Of a stretch of 56,432 nt of DNA, positions 35,344-43,069 are shown piece after piece. Source of the DNA: Acidobacteriaceae bacterium (GTDB lineage: Bacteria; Acidobacteriota; Terriglobia; Bryobacterales; Bryobacteraceae); contig JAFAMD010000063.1 in assembly GCA_019233755.1 (NCBI GenBank), positions 1 through 56,432 on the forward strand, given 5' to 3'. Numbering within the stretch: position 1 is the first letter of the stretch; each line of letters starts with the position of its first letter. The position numbers were made by a program, and so were the translations under genes. The notes beneath the pieces were generated by a model. That model worked only from the letters and a program-made list of their open reading frames with translations. It was not told the DNA's origin and made no database searches.

Positions 35344-35519
35344 ATCACATGTGCGCTTCGCCCTAATCGGCACCAGCATAACTTCCTACAAATAGTCGAT
35401 CAGTGGGGCAGTGACCAACACCGGTAAGTTGTGCGTTCGGGCGCTGAATCGGACCATCCTCAAGGCTCGCTGCCGGATCGCGCTACCGATGCTAGAATAT
35501 GCGGCATCTTTCCACCAGC

Positions 35520-38354
35520 ATGACCGCCGAACGCTGGAAGCGTGTTGCCGAGATATACGACAGCGTTATCGAAGCTCCCCCGGCGGCCCGCGGAGCGATG
35601 CTCGACGAGGCCTGCCAAAGCGACGAAGATCTGCGTCTCGAAGTTGAGTCGCTGCTCGAGGCGAGAGAGGCGGCCGGAGATTTCCTCTCACCAGACGAAC
35701 TGCACCGCCACATTCGCGACCTCTCTCGTCCTGAAGTCGCCGTGGGCGACATGCTCGGCCGTTACCAGATTTTATCTGTCGTCGGAGCGGGCGGAATGGG
35801 CGAGGTATACCTGGCTCACGATGCCGAGCTGAACCGCCGCGTCGCCTTGAAAGTATTGCCCGTCCAGTTTACGCGAGACGAAGAGCGAATCGTTCGCTTT
35901 CGACGCGAGGCGAGGGCCGCTTCGGCGCTCAGCCATCCGAACATCCTAACCATCTATGACGTCGGCCAGAGTGGCGAAACCTGGTTTATTGCCACGGAAT
36001 TCGTGGAAGGCGTCACGCTGCGAACCCGGCTTGCCGAGCGGCCATTGGCTATACAGGAAGTTCTGGATATTGCGCTTCAGTGTGCTTCGGGCCTTGAAGC
36101 CGCACACGAAGCGGGAATCGTTCATCGCGACGTGAAACCAGAGAACATTCTGGTGCGGCCAGATGGCGTCGTGAAGATAGTCGACTTCGGCCTGGCGAGG
36201 AGCACCCAAGACTGTCTCGAATTGTTCGACAATGCCACCCAAACAGGCGCAGTAGTGGGAACTCCGCGTTACATGTCGCCTGAACAGGCGCGTGGACAGA
36301 AGCTCGATGAGCGGTCTGACATCTTCAGCCTTGGCGCCGTCGTGTATGAGATGATCGCTCGTCAGCCGGCCTTCCGCGGTGTGACTAGCGCCGAAGTCTT
36401 CGCGGCGCTGCTCAGCTCTGACCCGGAACCGCTCACTTCGCCCGGATTGAACGCGATCATTCAAAAGGCGCTTGCAAAGGACCGGGAGTGCCGTTATCAC
36501 AGGATGCACGACCTGGCGGCGGATCTTCGGACGTTCCGGGAACAGCCGGCGGATTTCGTCCGTGCAACCGAGCATCTCAAAAGCACTCGGTTGTCCCGGC
36601 GAGCGATCCTGACCAGCGCGGGCGCGCTTGGTGCTGGAGTGGGCCTGTATCGCTTGCGTTCGAAATGGTCCGGCAATACCGCCCAGGAGGGAACGCCGAA
36701 GGTCACCCCTTTGACCAGCTTCGCGGGTTACAAAGACTTCGGTTCATTTTCACCCGACGAAGAGCGAATCGTGTTCAGTTGGAACGGCGGCCAGGGCGGA
36801 AGCGGGGGTAGGCAGGAACGTGACGTCTACATCGAAAAGATCTCAAGAGGTGAGCCTGTCCGATTAACGTTTGCACAGCAGGACGACACACATCCGGCAT
36901 GGTCACCCGACGGGCGTTCCATTGCATTTTGCCGATTGATGGACAATCGGACGCCCTACATGCGATACGCGATTTTGATAACGCCCGCGAGTGGAGGCGC
37001 GGAGCGCAAAATCACGGAGGGCGCCGAAGGAGTTTCGTGGTCGCCTGACAGTAAAACGCTTGCAGTCGCCGGTTTGCCGCCCGAATCCGGCGGCATATTT
37101 CGGATATCCGTTGAAAACGGCGTGCGGACTCGACTGACCCGTCGGTCGCTCCATCTCGATGACCTGCCAGTCTTTTCGCCGGACGGGAGGTGGATCGTAT
37201 TCACTCGCTCATTCGGTCCGAGGGCGCGCGAGTTGTTTGTTATTCCGGCGTTGGGAGGATCTGAACGGCAACTCACCTTCGAGCATCAACCCACGTACGG
37301 AGCCGCCTGGACAGCCGACAGCAAGGAGATCGTGTTCTCGTCGAACCGGGGAGGCGGCGGTGAGAGCTTGTGGCGCATCTCTCTCGCGGGGGGTACCCCC
37401 CGGCGGCTTGGGTCAATGTTCGAAGGTGCTTTCTACCCTTCCATTTCGCGAAAAGGCGACCGGCTGATTTATACCGAGTCGTTTAAAGATACGAACATCT
37501 ACTTGAGCGAAGGAGCGGGATTCGCCGGGCGATCCATACCCCGTCATTTCGGCGAGCCAAGGAGGCTCATTGTCTCCTCCCGCCGCGACGATAGCCCCAA
37601 CATCTCAGGTACAGATGATCGCATCGCCTTCGTCTCGAAGCGGACCGGTAATGAGGAGATATGGATCTGCGATCGCGACGGCCGCAATCCTGTGCAAGTG
37701 ACTTCGTTTGGCGGACCAGATACGGGAACGCCCCGCTGGTCGCCGAATGGACACTGGCTGGCGTTCGATTCAAGTGCTGCGGGAAATCCCAACATATATG
37801 TCATCAGCGCCGAGGGAGGCTCTCCGCGGCGACTAACCAGCGGAACTTCCGGAAACTACATGGCGTCCTGGTCTCCGGACGGCAAGCGGATCTACTTCAA
37901 ATCAGACCGGTCGGGCAGCGATCAGATCTGGTCGATCCCGGTGCAGGCCGGCCCTGCAACTCAGATTACGCGCGGCGGCGGATGCGAAGCGTTTTCATCG
38001 CCCGATGGCAAGCTCTTGTACTACACGAAACGGGGGTGGGGCGCGATCTGGACTGTGCCCACGGAGGGCGGCCCTGAGAAGCCGGTCCCCGAGCTGGAAC
38101 GCTACGACCGGATCTTCCGATCGTGGGGGATAATACGTGAGGGCATCTATTTTATGTCGCGCGAGGAAGGTCCGCGGCAGACCGTTCGCTTCTTCACTTT
38201 CGCGACCCGGCAGGTTTCTTCCCTGCTTACTCTGGATAAAGAGCCAATATGGAACTATCCCGACGTGGCGCTCTCCTCAGATGGCAGCAGACTACTTACA
38301 GCTCGCCTCGATCAGGAAGTAAATGATCTGATGCTGATCGAGAATTTCCGGTGA
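35520..38354 (+). CDS. transmembrane Ser/Thr protein kinase with C-terminal WD40/TolB-like propeller
   Basis: Hanks-type kinase (944 aa from the chosen ATG). An N-terminal helical segment (about residues 1-65, ERWKRVAEIYDSVIEAPP, LRLEVESLLEA) is shared with the second kinase in this window. The kinase domain (about 80-335) has the glycine loop GAGGMGEVYLAHD, ATP lysine K111, HRD aspartate D204, DFG aspartate D222 and the SPEQ activation-segment end. A single membrane helix follows, opening SRRAILTSAG (arginines 360 and 361). The rest (about 385-944) is a propeller of TolB/PD40-type units (FSPDEERIVFSWN, WSPDGRSIAFCR, WSPNGHWLAFDS, WSPDGKRIYFKSD), probably periplasmic and sensory. The gene for an ECF sigma factor starts 13 bases after the stop and is the likely output partner. 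Confidence 0.93.
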   Translation: MTAERWKRVAEIYDSVIEAPPAARGAMLDEACQSDEDLRLEVESLLEAREAAGDFLSPDELHRHIRDLSRPEVAVGDMLGRYQILSVVGAGGMGEVYLAHDAELNRRVALKVLPVQFTRDEERIVRFRREARAASALSHPNILTIYDVGQSGETWFIATEFVEGVTLRTRLAERPLAIQEVLDIALQCASGLEAAHEAGIVHRDVKPENILVRPDGVVKIVDFGLARSTQDCLELFDNATQTGAVVGTPRYMSPEQARGQKLDERSDIFSLGAVVYEMIARQPAFRGVTSAEVFAALLSSDPEPLTSPGLNAIIQKALAKDRECRYHRMHDLAADLRTFREQPADFVRATEHLKSTRLSRRAILTSAGALGAGVGLYRLRSKWSGNTAQEGTPKVTPLTSFAGYKDFGSFSPDEERIVFSWNGGQGGSGGRQERDVYIEKISRGEPVRLTFAQQDDTHPAWSPDGRSIAFCRLMDNRTPYMRYAILITPASGGAERKITEGAEGVSWSPDSKTLAVAGLPPESGGIFRISVENGVRTRLTRRSLHLDDLPVFSPDGRWIVFTRSFGPRARELFVIPALGGSERQLTFEHQPTYGAAWTADSKEIVFSSNRGGGGESLWRISLAGGTPRRLGSMFEGAFYPSISRKGDRLIYTESFKDTNIYLSEGAGFAGRSIPRHFGEPRRLIVSSRRDDSPNISGTDDRIAFVSKRTGNEEIWICDRDGRNPVQVTSFGGPDTGTPRWSPNGHWLAFDSSAAGNPNIYVISAEGGSPRRLTSGTSGNYMASWSPDGKRIYFKSDRSGSDQIWSIPVQAGPATQITRGGGCEAFSSPDGKLLYYTKRGWGAIWTVPTEGGPEKPVPELERYDRIFRSWGIIREGIYFMSREEGPRQTVRFFTFATRQVSSLLTLDKEPIWNYPDVALSSDGSRLLTARLDQEVNDLMLIENFR

Positions 38355-38367
38355 AACCACTGAGCGC

Positions 38368-38949
38368 ATGCATCCTCCGCCCGGCGAAGTTACTCAGTTA
38401 TTAAACGCCTGGAGCCGGGGCGATCCTGAGGCGCTCGAGCGGCTTGTTCCAGTGGTTGAAGGGGAACTGCGACGTTTGGCGCGCAGCTACCTGAGCCGGG
38501 AGCAGCCTGGAGAGACTCTACAGCCGACGGCTCTGGTGAACGAAGCTTATGTCCGCCTTATCGGCTGGAACCCAGTGGAATGGCAAAACCGAACTCATTT
38601 CTATGCCGTGGCTGCCAAAATGATGCGGCGTATCCTTGTGAACCAGGCAATCAGCAGAGGACGGAAAAAACGCGGTGGCTCTGCTCTCCTGGTCTCGCTT
38701 GCTGAGGCGGATCAGGCGTCTCATCGCAGCGCGGATATCCTGGCTCTCGATGAGGCGCTGATCAAATTAGCCCGGATCGACGATAGAAGGAGGCAGCTTG
38801 TCGAACTGCGGTTCTTTGGGGGGCTTACGGCTGAAGAGACCGCGGAGGTTCTTAGCATTTCCGTGCGGACGGTGCATCGGGAATGGGACCTTGCCCGAGC
38901 GTGGCTGTTTCGCGAGCTGCGCGGCAGGAAAGAGGCGCAGCAGCAATGA
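38368..38949 (+). CDS. TIGR02999-type ECF sigma factor lacking the DAED motif
   Basis: ECF sigma factor (193 aa) of the TIGR02999/Sig-70_X6 type common in Acidobacteriota and Planctomycetes. Region 2 is at about residues 8-95 (TQLLNAWSRGDPEALERLVP, LVNEAYVRLIGW, NRTHFYAVAAKMMRRILVNQA). Region 4 is at about 130-185 (ELRFFGGLTAEETAEVLSIS). In most ECF factors the acidic motif DAED sits just before the conserved NEAYVRL helix. Here those positions read LQPT (51-54), with no acid and a threonine at 54. In the PknT/EcfP system of Vibrio, a kinase phosphorylates a sigma factor of this sort to supply the missing negative charge. The kinase gene directly upstream, 13 bases away, makes the same logic likely; phosphorylation itself is inference. 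Confidence 0.92.
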   Translation: MHPPPGEVTQLLNAWSRGDPEALERLVPVVEGELRRLARSYLSREQPGETLQPTALVNEAYVRLIGWNPVEWQNRTHFYAVAAKMMRRILVNQAISRGRKKRGGSALLVSLAEADQASHRSADILALDEALIKLARIDDRRRQLVELRFFGGLTAEETAEVLSISVRTVHREWDLARAWLFRELRGRKEAQQQ

Positions 38950-39062
38950 ACAACTTCATTGGAGAAAATCGCGAGATACGTTAGGAAGAAACTTTTCAGC
39001 GGCATGGCAAGTTTCGCCGGCTTTTGTTGCTTACAGAAATTAGGAGGCATTCATCAGCCAAT

Positions 39063-40979
39063 ATGAAGCGCAGAGACTTTCTCAAATCCACCACCGCGAT
39101 TACGGGTGGAATCTTTTCCGGCCTTTACAAAGCGTCAGCCGAAGGAATCCCGGAACGCAGGCCAGTGACAGGCGACAAGCCAAACATTCTCTTCATTCTG
39201 GTGGATGAATTACGTTATCCGACAGTATTCCCGCACCACATCAAGTCGCCGGGCGAGTTTCTGGAGAGGTACATGCCGCATGTCCACAGCTTATGGAGGC
39301 GCGGCGTAAAGTTCGGTGAGTATCACAACGCCGCCAACGCCTGCACGCCGTCGCGAGGCGTGATGATCACCGGCCTGTATTCGCAGCAGAACTGGCTAAT
39401 CACAACCATCACGTCCTCTCCCCAGCAGTCGCCGCCGGCGCTCATGCCGGTGTTGAATCCGGCTTATCCAACGTATGGCAAGCTGCTAAAGTCGAACGGG
39501 TATACCACTCCCTACATTGGCAAATGGCATGTTTCAATTCCCTCTTCAGCCACCAATACCCTTCAAAATTATGGCTTTGATTACTACCCGACTTTTTACG
39601 ATCCCGTAGGGTTCAATCTTCAGGGGACGTACGGGAACGAAGACGAAGGTTTTCACAATGACGCTTATTCCGCCTCGCAGGCAGTAACTTGGCTAACTGA
39701 GCAGGCGCCACTGAACAAGCCGTGGTGTTTGACTGTGAGCCTGGTGAATCCACACGACCGGGAGTTCTATCCCGCCGGCACCGAATTTCAGACCGTCGCC
39801 AACTTATTCGCTTCGGGCGCAACCAATCCGGACGACCTGACGCAAATGCAGGCCGGCTATGGCACACCGAAGAATCCCCCCACCGTCTCCTGGGACACGA
39901 ATGAGCTAAAATCCCAAAAGTCTTACGGGTACCCGACGCTGCCGCCCAATTGGGAATCGCGGGAGGAGCTGGAGAACAAACCATCCACTCAGGTGTTTAT
40001 CCACGATTTCCAGCAAGGCATATGGGGCGGCGCCACCGACGATTCGACCCAGGATACCGCCAGCGTCGACCCATATCCGAATCCTCCGCACGTGCAGTTG
40101 GGTTTTGGTATCGCGAAGATGCCTTTCAGCTACTGGCAGCGGGGTTTCGACAGCTATACGCAGATCATGCAGATTGTCGATTGCCAGATCGGGCGAGTGC
40201 TCAAAGCACTGCATTCCTTGCCGGATCCCGTAGTCGACAACACGGTAATCGTATTTGCATCCGACCATGGCGAGTATTGCGGAGCGCACGGCCTGCTGCA
40301 AGGCAAGATGGCCACGGTTTATGAAGAAGCCTGGCACGTTCCCCTGATCGTGGTCGATCCCAGCGGCCGATTCACTGACGACACTCACATCATTCGGAAC
40401 GGGCTGACTTCTTCCGTCGATTTGTTCAACATGCTGGTCAGCATCGGATACCGGGGCACGAATGAGTGGATGAGACAAGACAATCTTGCCGCGATATACG
40501 GTGACCGGCACGACATGGTATCCATGCTGCAGTCCTCGAGCGCGCCTGGGCGTCCTTATGTGCTCTTTGCGACGGACGAAATAGTACCCGATTACGTCAA
40601 CTTCAACCTGGCCCCTCTGCATGTTCTGGGTCTACGACTCGAAGACAGCAAGTTGGGAGCCTATGCGCACTGGGCGCCGTTGACCTCCCAAATCGTGGGG
40701 CGGGTGCAGAAAGAATTCTACAACTACTCAACACCGCACGGATCGCTCGAACTCGACAGCACTCCAGGCGATCCGCGGGTTAAACCGTTGTATGAGAATC
40801 TGATCCACAACATCGTGCCGAATGAATTGCAGGAGCGGCTACCAGGCACGCTCGGTGTGCAGCAGCAGTTGTCAAAAAGAGCTGAGCTCATCTGGGCCCA
40901 ATTCATCGCGCTGCAGCCGCCCCCGACTTGGCAGGGCGGCGGTCTGCACAAGCTGCTCGGTTACGGTTGGGAATTCTAA
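39063..40979 (+). CDS. Tat-exported sulfatase
   Basis: Type I sulfatase (638 aa), likely periplasmic. The N-terminus MKRRDFLKSTTAITGGIF carries a Tat-type RRDFLK motif, which decides the start at 39063; TTAGGAGG lies about 16 bases upstream. The core begins KPNILFILVDELRYP with the metal-binding Asp. The sulfatase signature CTPSRGVMITGLY holds Cys94, the residue converted to formylglycine. Further metal and substrate residues are in GKWHV, ASDHGEYCGAHGL and KMATVYEEAWHVPLI. Formylglycine formation needs a maturase encoded elsewhere. Cytoplasmic maturation before Tat export fits the signal. Substrates may be sulfated polysaccharides, but specificity is not readable. It lies just downstream of a kinase/sigma pair, so it is a candidate target. 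Confidence 0.92.
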   Translation: MKRRDFLKSTTAITGGIFSGLYKASAEGIPERRPVTGDKPNILFILVDELRYPTVFPHHIKSPGEFLERYMPHVHSLWRRGVKFGEYHNAANACTPSRGVMITGLYSQQNWLITTITSSPQQSPPALMPVLNPAYPTYGKLLKSNGYTTPYIGKWHVSIPSSATNTLQNYGFDYYPTFYDPVGFNLQGTYGNEDEGFHNDAYSASQAVTWLTEQAPLNKPWCLTVSLVNPHDREFYPAGTEFQTVANLFASGATNPDDLTQMQAGYGTPKNPPTVSWDTNELKSQKSYGYPTLPPNWESREELENKPSTQVFIHDFQQGIWGGATDDSTQDTASVDPYPNPPHVQLGFGIAKMPFSYWQRGFDSYTQIMQIVDCQIGRVLKALHSLPDPVVDNTVIVFASDHGEYCGAHGLLQGKMATVYEEAWHVPLIVVDPSGRFTDDTHIIRNGLTSSVDLFNMLVSIGYRGTNEWMRQDNLAAIYGDRHDMVSMLQSSSAPGRPYVLFATDEIVPDYVNFNLAPLHVLGLRLEDSKLGAYAHWAPLTSQIVGRVQKEFYNYSTPHGSLELDSTPGDPRVKPLYENLIHNIVPNELQERLPGTLGVQQQLSKRAELIWAQFIALQPPPTWQGGGLHKLLGYGWEF

Positions 40980-40988
40980 AAGCACAGC

Positions 40989-41025
40989 GCGGGAGCGCGT
41001 CCCACAAGGACAACCGCGCTCCCGC
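40989..41025 (+). terminator. long GC-rich hairpin after the sulfatase gene
   Basis: An 11-bp perfect stem (GCGGGAGCGCG, 40989-40999, with 41015-41025) closes a 15-base loop 10 bases after the stop codon. There is no T tract, so it may terminate or protect the transcript's 3' end. Confidence 0.5.
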
Positions 41026-41150
41026 TGGTGCAAGACCTGACGAGCATCATACGAGTCCGGCGGCGGGCGGACGGCGGTCGCGAAATGCAAGGTGAACACC
41101 TTGGTTCTTGTTCACCGGCAGCAGTTGTTGAATCAATGGCAGGCACGGCT

Positions 41151-41180
41151 GGCAACGTTGTAGTTGGCAACGTTGTAGTT
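41151..41180 (+). repeat. perfect 15-bp tandem duplication upstream of a promoter
   Basis: GGCAACGTTGTAGTT occurs twice without a gap (41151-41165, 41166-41180) and abuts the -35 box of the following promoter. It could be a pair of regulator sites or a replication slip. Confidence 0.8.
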
Positions 41181-41209
41181 TGACGCGTTCACGGCGACGT
41201 TGTTATACT
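41180..41209 (+). promoter_or_regulatory. sigma-70-type promoter of the Asp-box protein gene
   Basis: TTGACG (41180-41185) and TATACT (41204-41209) are separated by 18 bp and lie 36 bases before the GTG start. Both boxes match the consensus at five of six positions. Confidence 0.7.
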
Positions 41210-41244
41210 TCGCGGCGCGATGATTCGCGTCCGAGGAGGTTCCT

Positions 41245-42387
41245 GTGCTAAGGGTTTCACTAGCTGGTTTTCTGATCGCTGCCTCAGCAACTCTCGCTTT
41301 CGCAGACGAAAATGGGAAGGTTCGTCAACCCAAGCTCACTCCGCAAAAGAGCGGCACTACGCAGCGATTGATCGCTGTCAGCCCGGTGAACTCCCGCGTG
41401 GTATGGGCAGCCGGAACTGGCGGTACGTATGTCCTAACAACCGATGGCGGCGAGACCTGGAAGGCCGCAGTCGTGCCCGGGGCTGAAGGTCTGGAATTTC
41501 GTGATGTGTACGGGGTCAGCGACAAGGTCGCCTATTTAATGTCGGTCGGCGCGAACACGACCGATTTTCGAATCTATAAAACCATCGATGGTGGCGCGAG
41601 ATGGACAGTACAGTTCACCAATGAGACCGTGAACGCATTCTATGACTGTTTCGCGTTCTGGACCCCGAGGCGCGGCATCACGCACAGCGATTCGGTAAAT
41701 GGAGTTTTCCCCGATATCCGGACAACCAACGGAACGACCTGGGAGTCTATCGCCGCCAATATGCCGCCGGCTTTACCGGGAGAAGCTTCCTTTGCGGCAA
41801 GCGGAACCTGCGCAACAACAGAAGGAGAAAGAAACGCGTGGATTGCGACGGGCGGCTCACCAATCGCGAGGATTTTAGCCACCCGAGATGGCGGCAACAC
41901 GTGGACAGCATACGATACTCCGCTAGTAAGCTCGCCCAGCGCGGGCGGAATCTCGGTAGCGTTCCGCAATGCGCGGCATGGCATTCTGGGTGGCGGCGAT
42001 CTGGCCTCAAATGATGCCGCTGAGACGGCTACGTCGGATGACGGTGGCCAAACGTGGATTCTTACCAACAAACCGCCCGTGAAGGGCGCTATTTTTTGCG
42101 TTGCCTATGTCCGGGGCAATTGCCGTGACGACGACAAAGAATTCGACCGCGAGGGCAACTGCCACGATGAGGACGAACAATTCGATCGCGAGCGCGACCA
42201 TGCCGTTGTGATTACCGCCGAGACCGAGCCGAAATTCAACTCCGGGGCTGCCGCCTGGACTCCCGATGAGGGCCGGACTTGGTTTCAGATACCAGGAGTG
42301 AGCGGATACTGGGCGGTTGCTTTCGCCAATCCGAAAGCCGGATGGTTCGTTGGTAATAGGGGTAAGATCCTGAAGATCAGCTTCTGA
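41245..42387 (+). CDS. secreted Asp-box (YCF48/BNR-like) beta-propeller protein
   Basis: Exported protein (380 aa) with a signal peptide (LRVSLAGFLIAASATLAFA) and five Asp-box motifs: TDGGETW, IDGGARW, RDGGNTW, DDGGQTW and PDEGRTWF. These are spaced as in YCF48/BNR propellers. The fold is confident; the function is not, since relatives include glycosidase-like and assembly-factor proteins, and no sialidase catalytic residues are evident. The start is GTG at 41245 with GAGGAGG upstream. Residues about 291-316 form an unusual acidic insertion made of two 13-residue copies (GNCRDDDKEFDRE and GNCHDEDEQFDRE). It lies between two kinase/ECF-sigma pairs. Confidence 0.85.
   Translation: MLRVSLAGFLIAASATLAFADENGKVRQPKLTPQKSGTTQRLIAVSPVNSRVVWAAGTGGTYVLTTDGGETWKAAVVPGAEGLEFRDVYGVSDKVAYLMSVGANTTDFRIYKTIDGGARWTVQFTNETVNAFYDCFAFWTPRRGITHSDSVNGVFPDIRTTNGTTWESIAANMPPALPGEASFAASGTCATTEGERNAWIATGGSPIARILATRDGGNTWTAYDTPLVSSPSAGGISVAFRNARHGILGGGDLASNDAAETATSDDGGQTWILTNKPPVKGAIFCVAYVRGNCRDDDKEFDREGNCHDEDEQFDRERDHAVVITAETEPKFNSGAAAWTPDEGRTWFQIPGVSGYWAVAFANPKAGWFVGNRGKILKISF
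42115..42192 (+). repeat. 39-bp tandem duplication encoding an acidic Cys-containing insert
   Basis: Units at 42115-42153 and 42154-42192 encode the two 13-residue acidic copies inside the Asp-box protein. Each has one Cys and six or seven acidic residues, so it could form a disulfide and bind a divalent cation. The units differ at several codons. Confidence 0.8.
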
Positions 42388-42469
42388 GATAGTCGCATCG
42401 CCACACGGCGAATCGCCCTGATCTCAAGATTACCCAGATTGGATGATAATTGATGATCAAGGGAAAGTT

Positions 42470-43069
42470 ATGGGTTCGGCACCCGCACCCGGCCTTACTC
42501 AGTTGCTAGCGAGTTGGAGCCACGGAGATCAGCGGGCGCTCGAACAGTTGATGCCTCTTGTCTACGGCGAACTACGGCGATTGGCTTCGGCATACCTTCG
42601 GCACGAACGTTCTAACCACACCCTCCAGAGCACTGCGTTGGTTCACGAAGCTTTCATGCGGCTCGTGGACCAGCAGAACGTCGAGTGGCAAAATCGCGCA
42701 CATTTCTTCGGCATTGCCGCCCAAATGATCCGGCGAATACTTGTCGACTACGCTCGTGCTCAGCGCACTGAGAAACGCGGCTCCGGGGCAGTGAAGCTAG
42801 AACTGGATGCGGCTTTGGCGGGAACGCTCGATTCGGGCTTGGACGTGGACCTTTTAACTCTCAATGACGCGCTTGATCGGCTGTCCCACCTCGACGCGAG
42901 GCAAGGCCGAATCGTGGAGCTCCGCTTTTTCGCAGGTCTTTCCGTCGATGAGACGGCCGAAGTCATGAACGTTTCGCCCACTACTGTTAAGCGCGAATGG
43001 AACACCGCACGGGCGTGGCTCTTCCGCGAAATGACCCGCAATCCGACGATTCGCGACCCGGCTGTATGA
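42470..43069 (+). CDS. second TIGR02999-type ECF sigma factor lacking DAED
   Basis: ECF sigma factor (199 aa from the ATG at 42470), paralogous to the one at 38.4 kb. I chose this start because AAGGGAAA lies immediately upstream and the start MGSAPAPGLTQLLASW lines up with the paralog; an in-frame ATG at 42443 has no ribosome site. Region 2 is at about residues 10-96 (ALVHEAFMRLVDQQNVEW, NRAHFFGIAAQMIRRILVDY), and region 4 has VELRFFAGLSVDETAEVMNVS. The DAED positions read LQST (52-55), again without acids and with phosphorylatable Ser54/Thr55. The stop overlaps the start of a Ser/Thr kinase gene (ATGA), so the pair is translationally coupled and probably a phosphorylation-controlled switch. 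Confidence 0.92.
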   Translation: MGSAPAPGLTQLLASWSHGDQRALEQLMPLVYGELRRLASAYLRHERSNHTLQSTALVHEAFMRLVDQQNVEWQNRAHFFGIAAQMIRRILVDYARAQRTEKRGSGAVKLELDAALAGTLDSGLDVDLLTLNDALDRLSHLDARQGRIVELRFFAGLSVDETAEVMNVSPTTVKREWNTARAWLFREMTRNPTIRDPAV

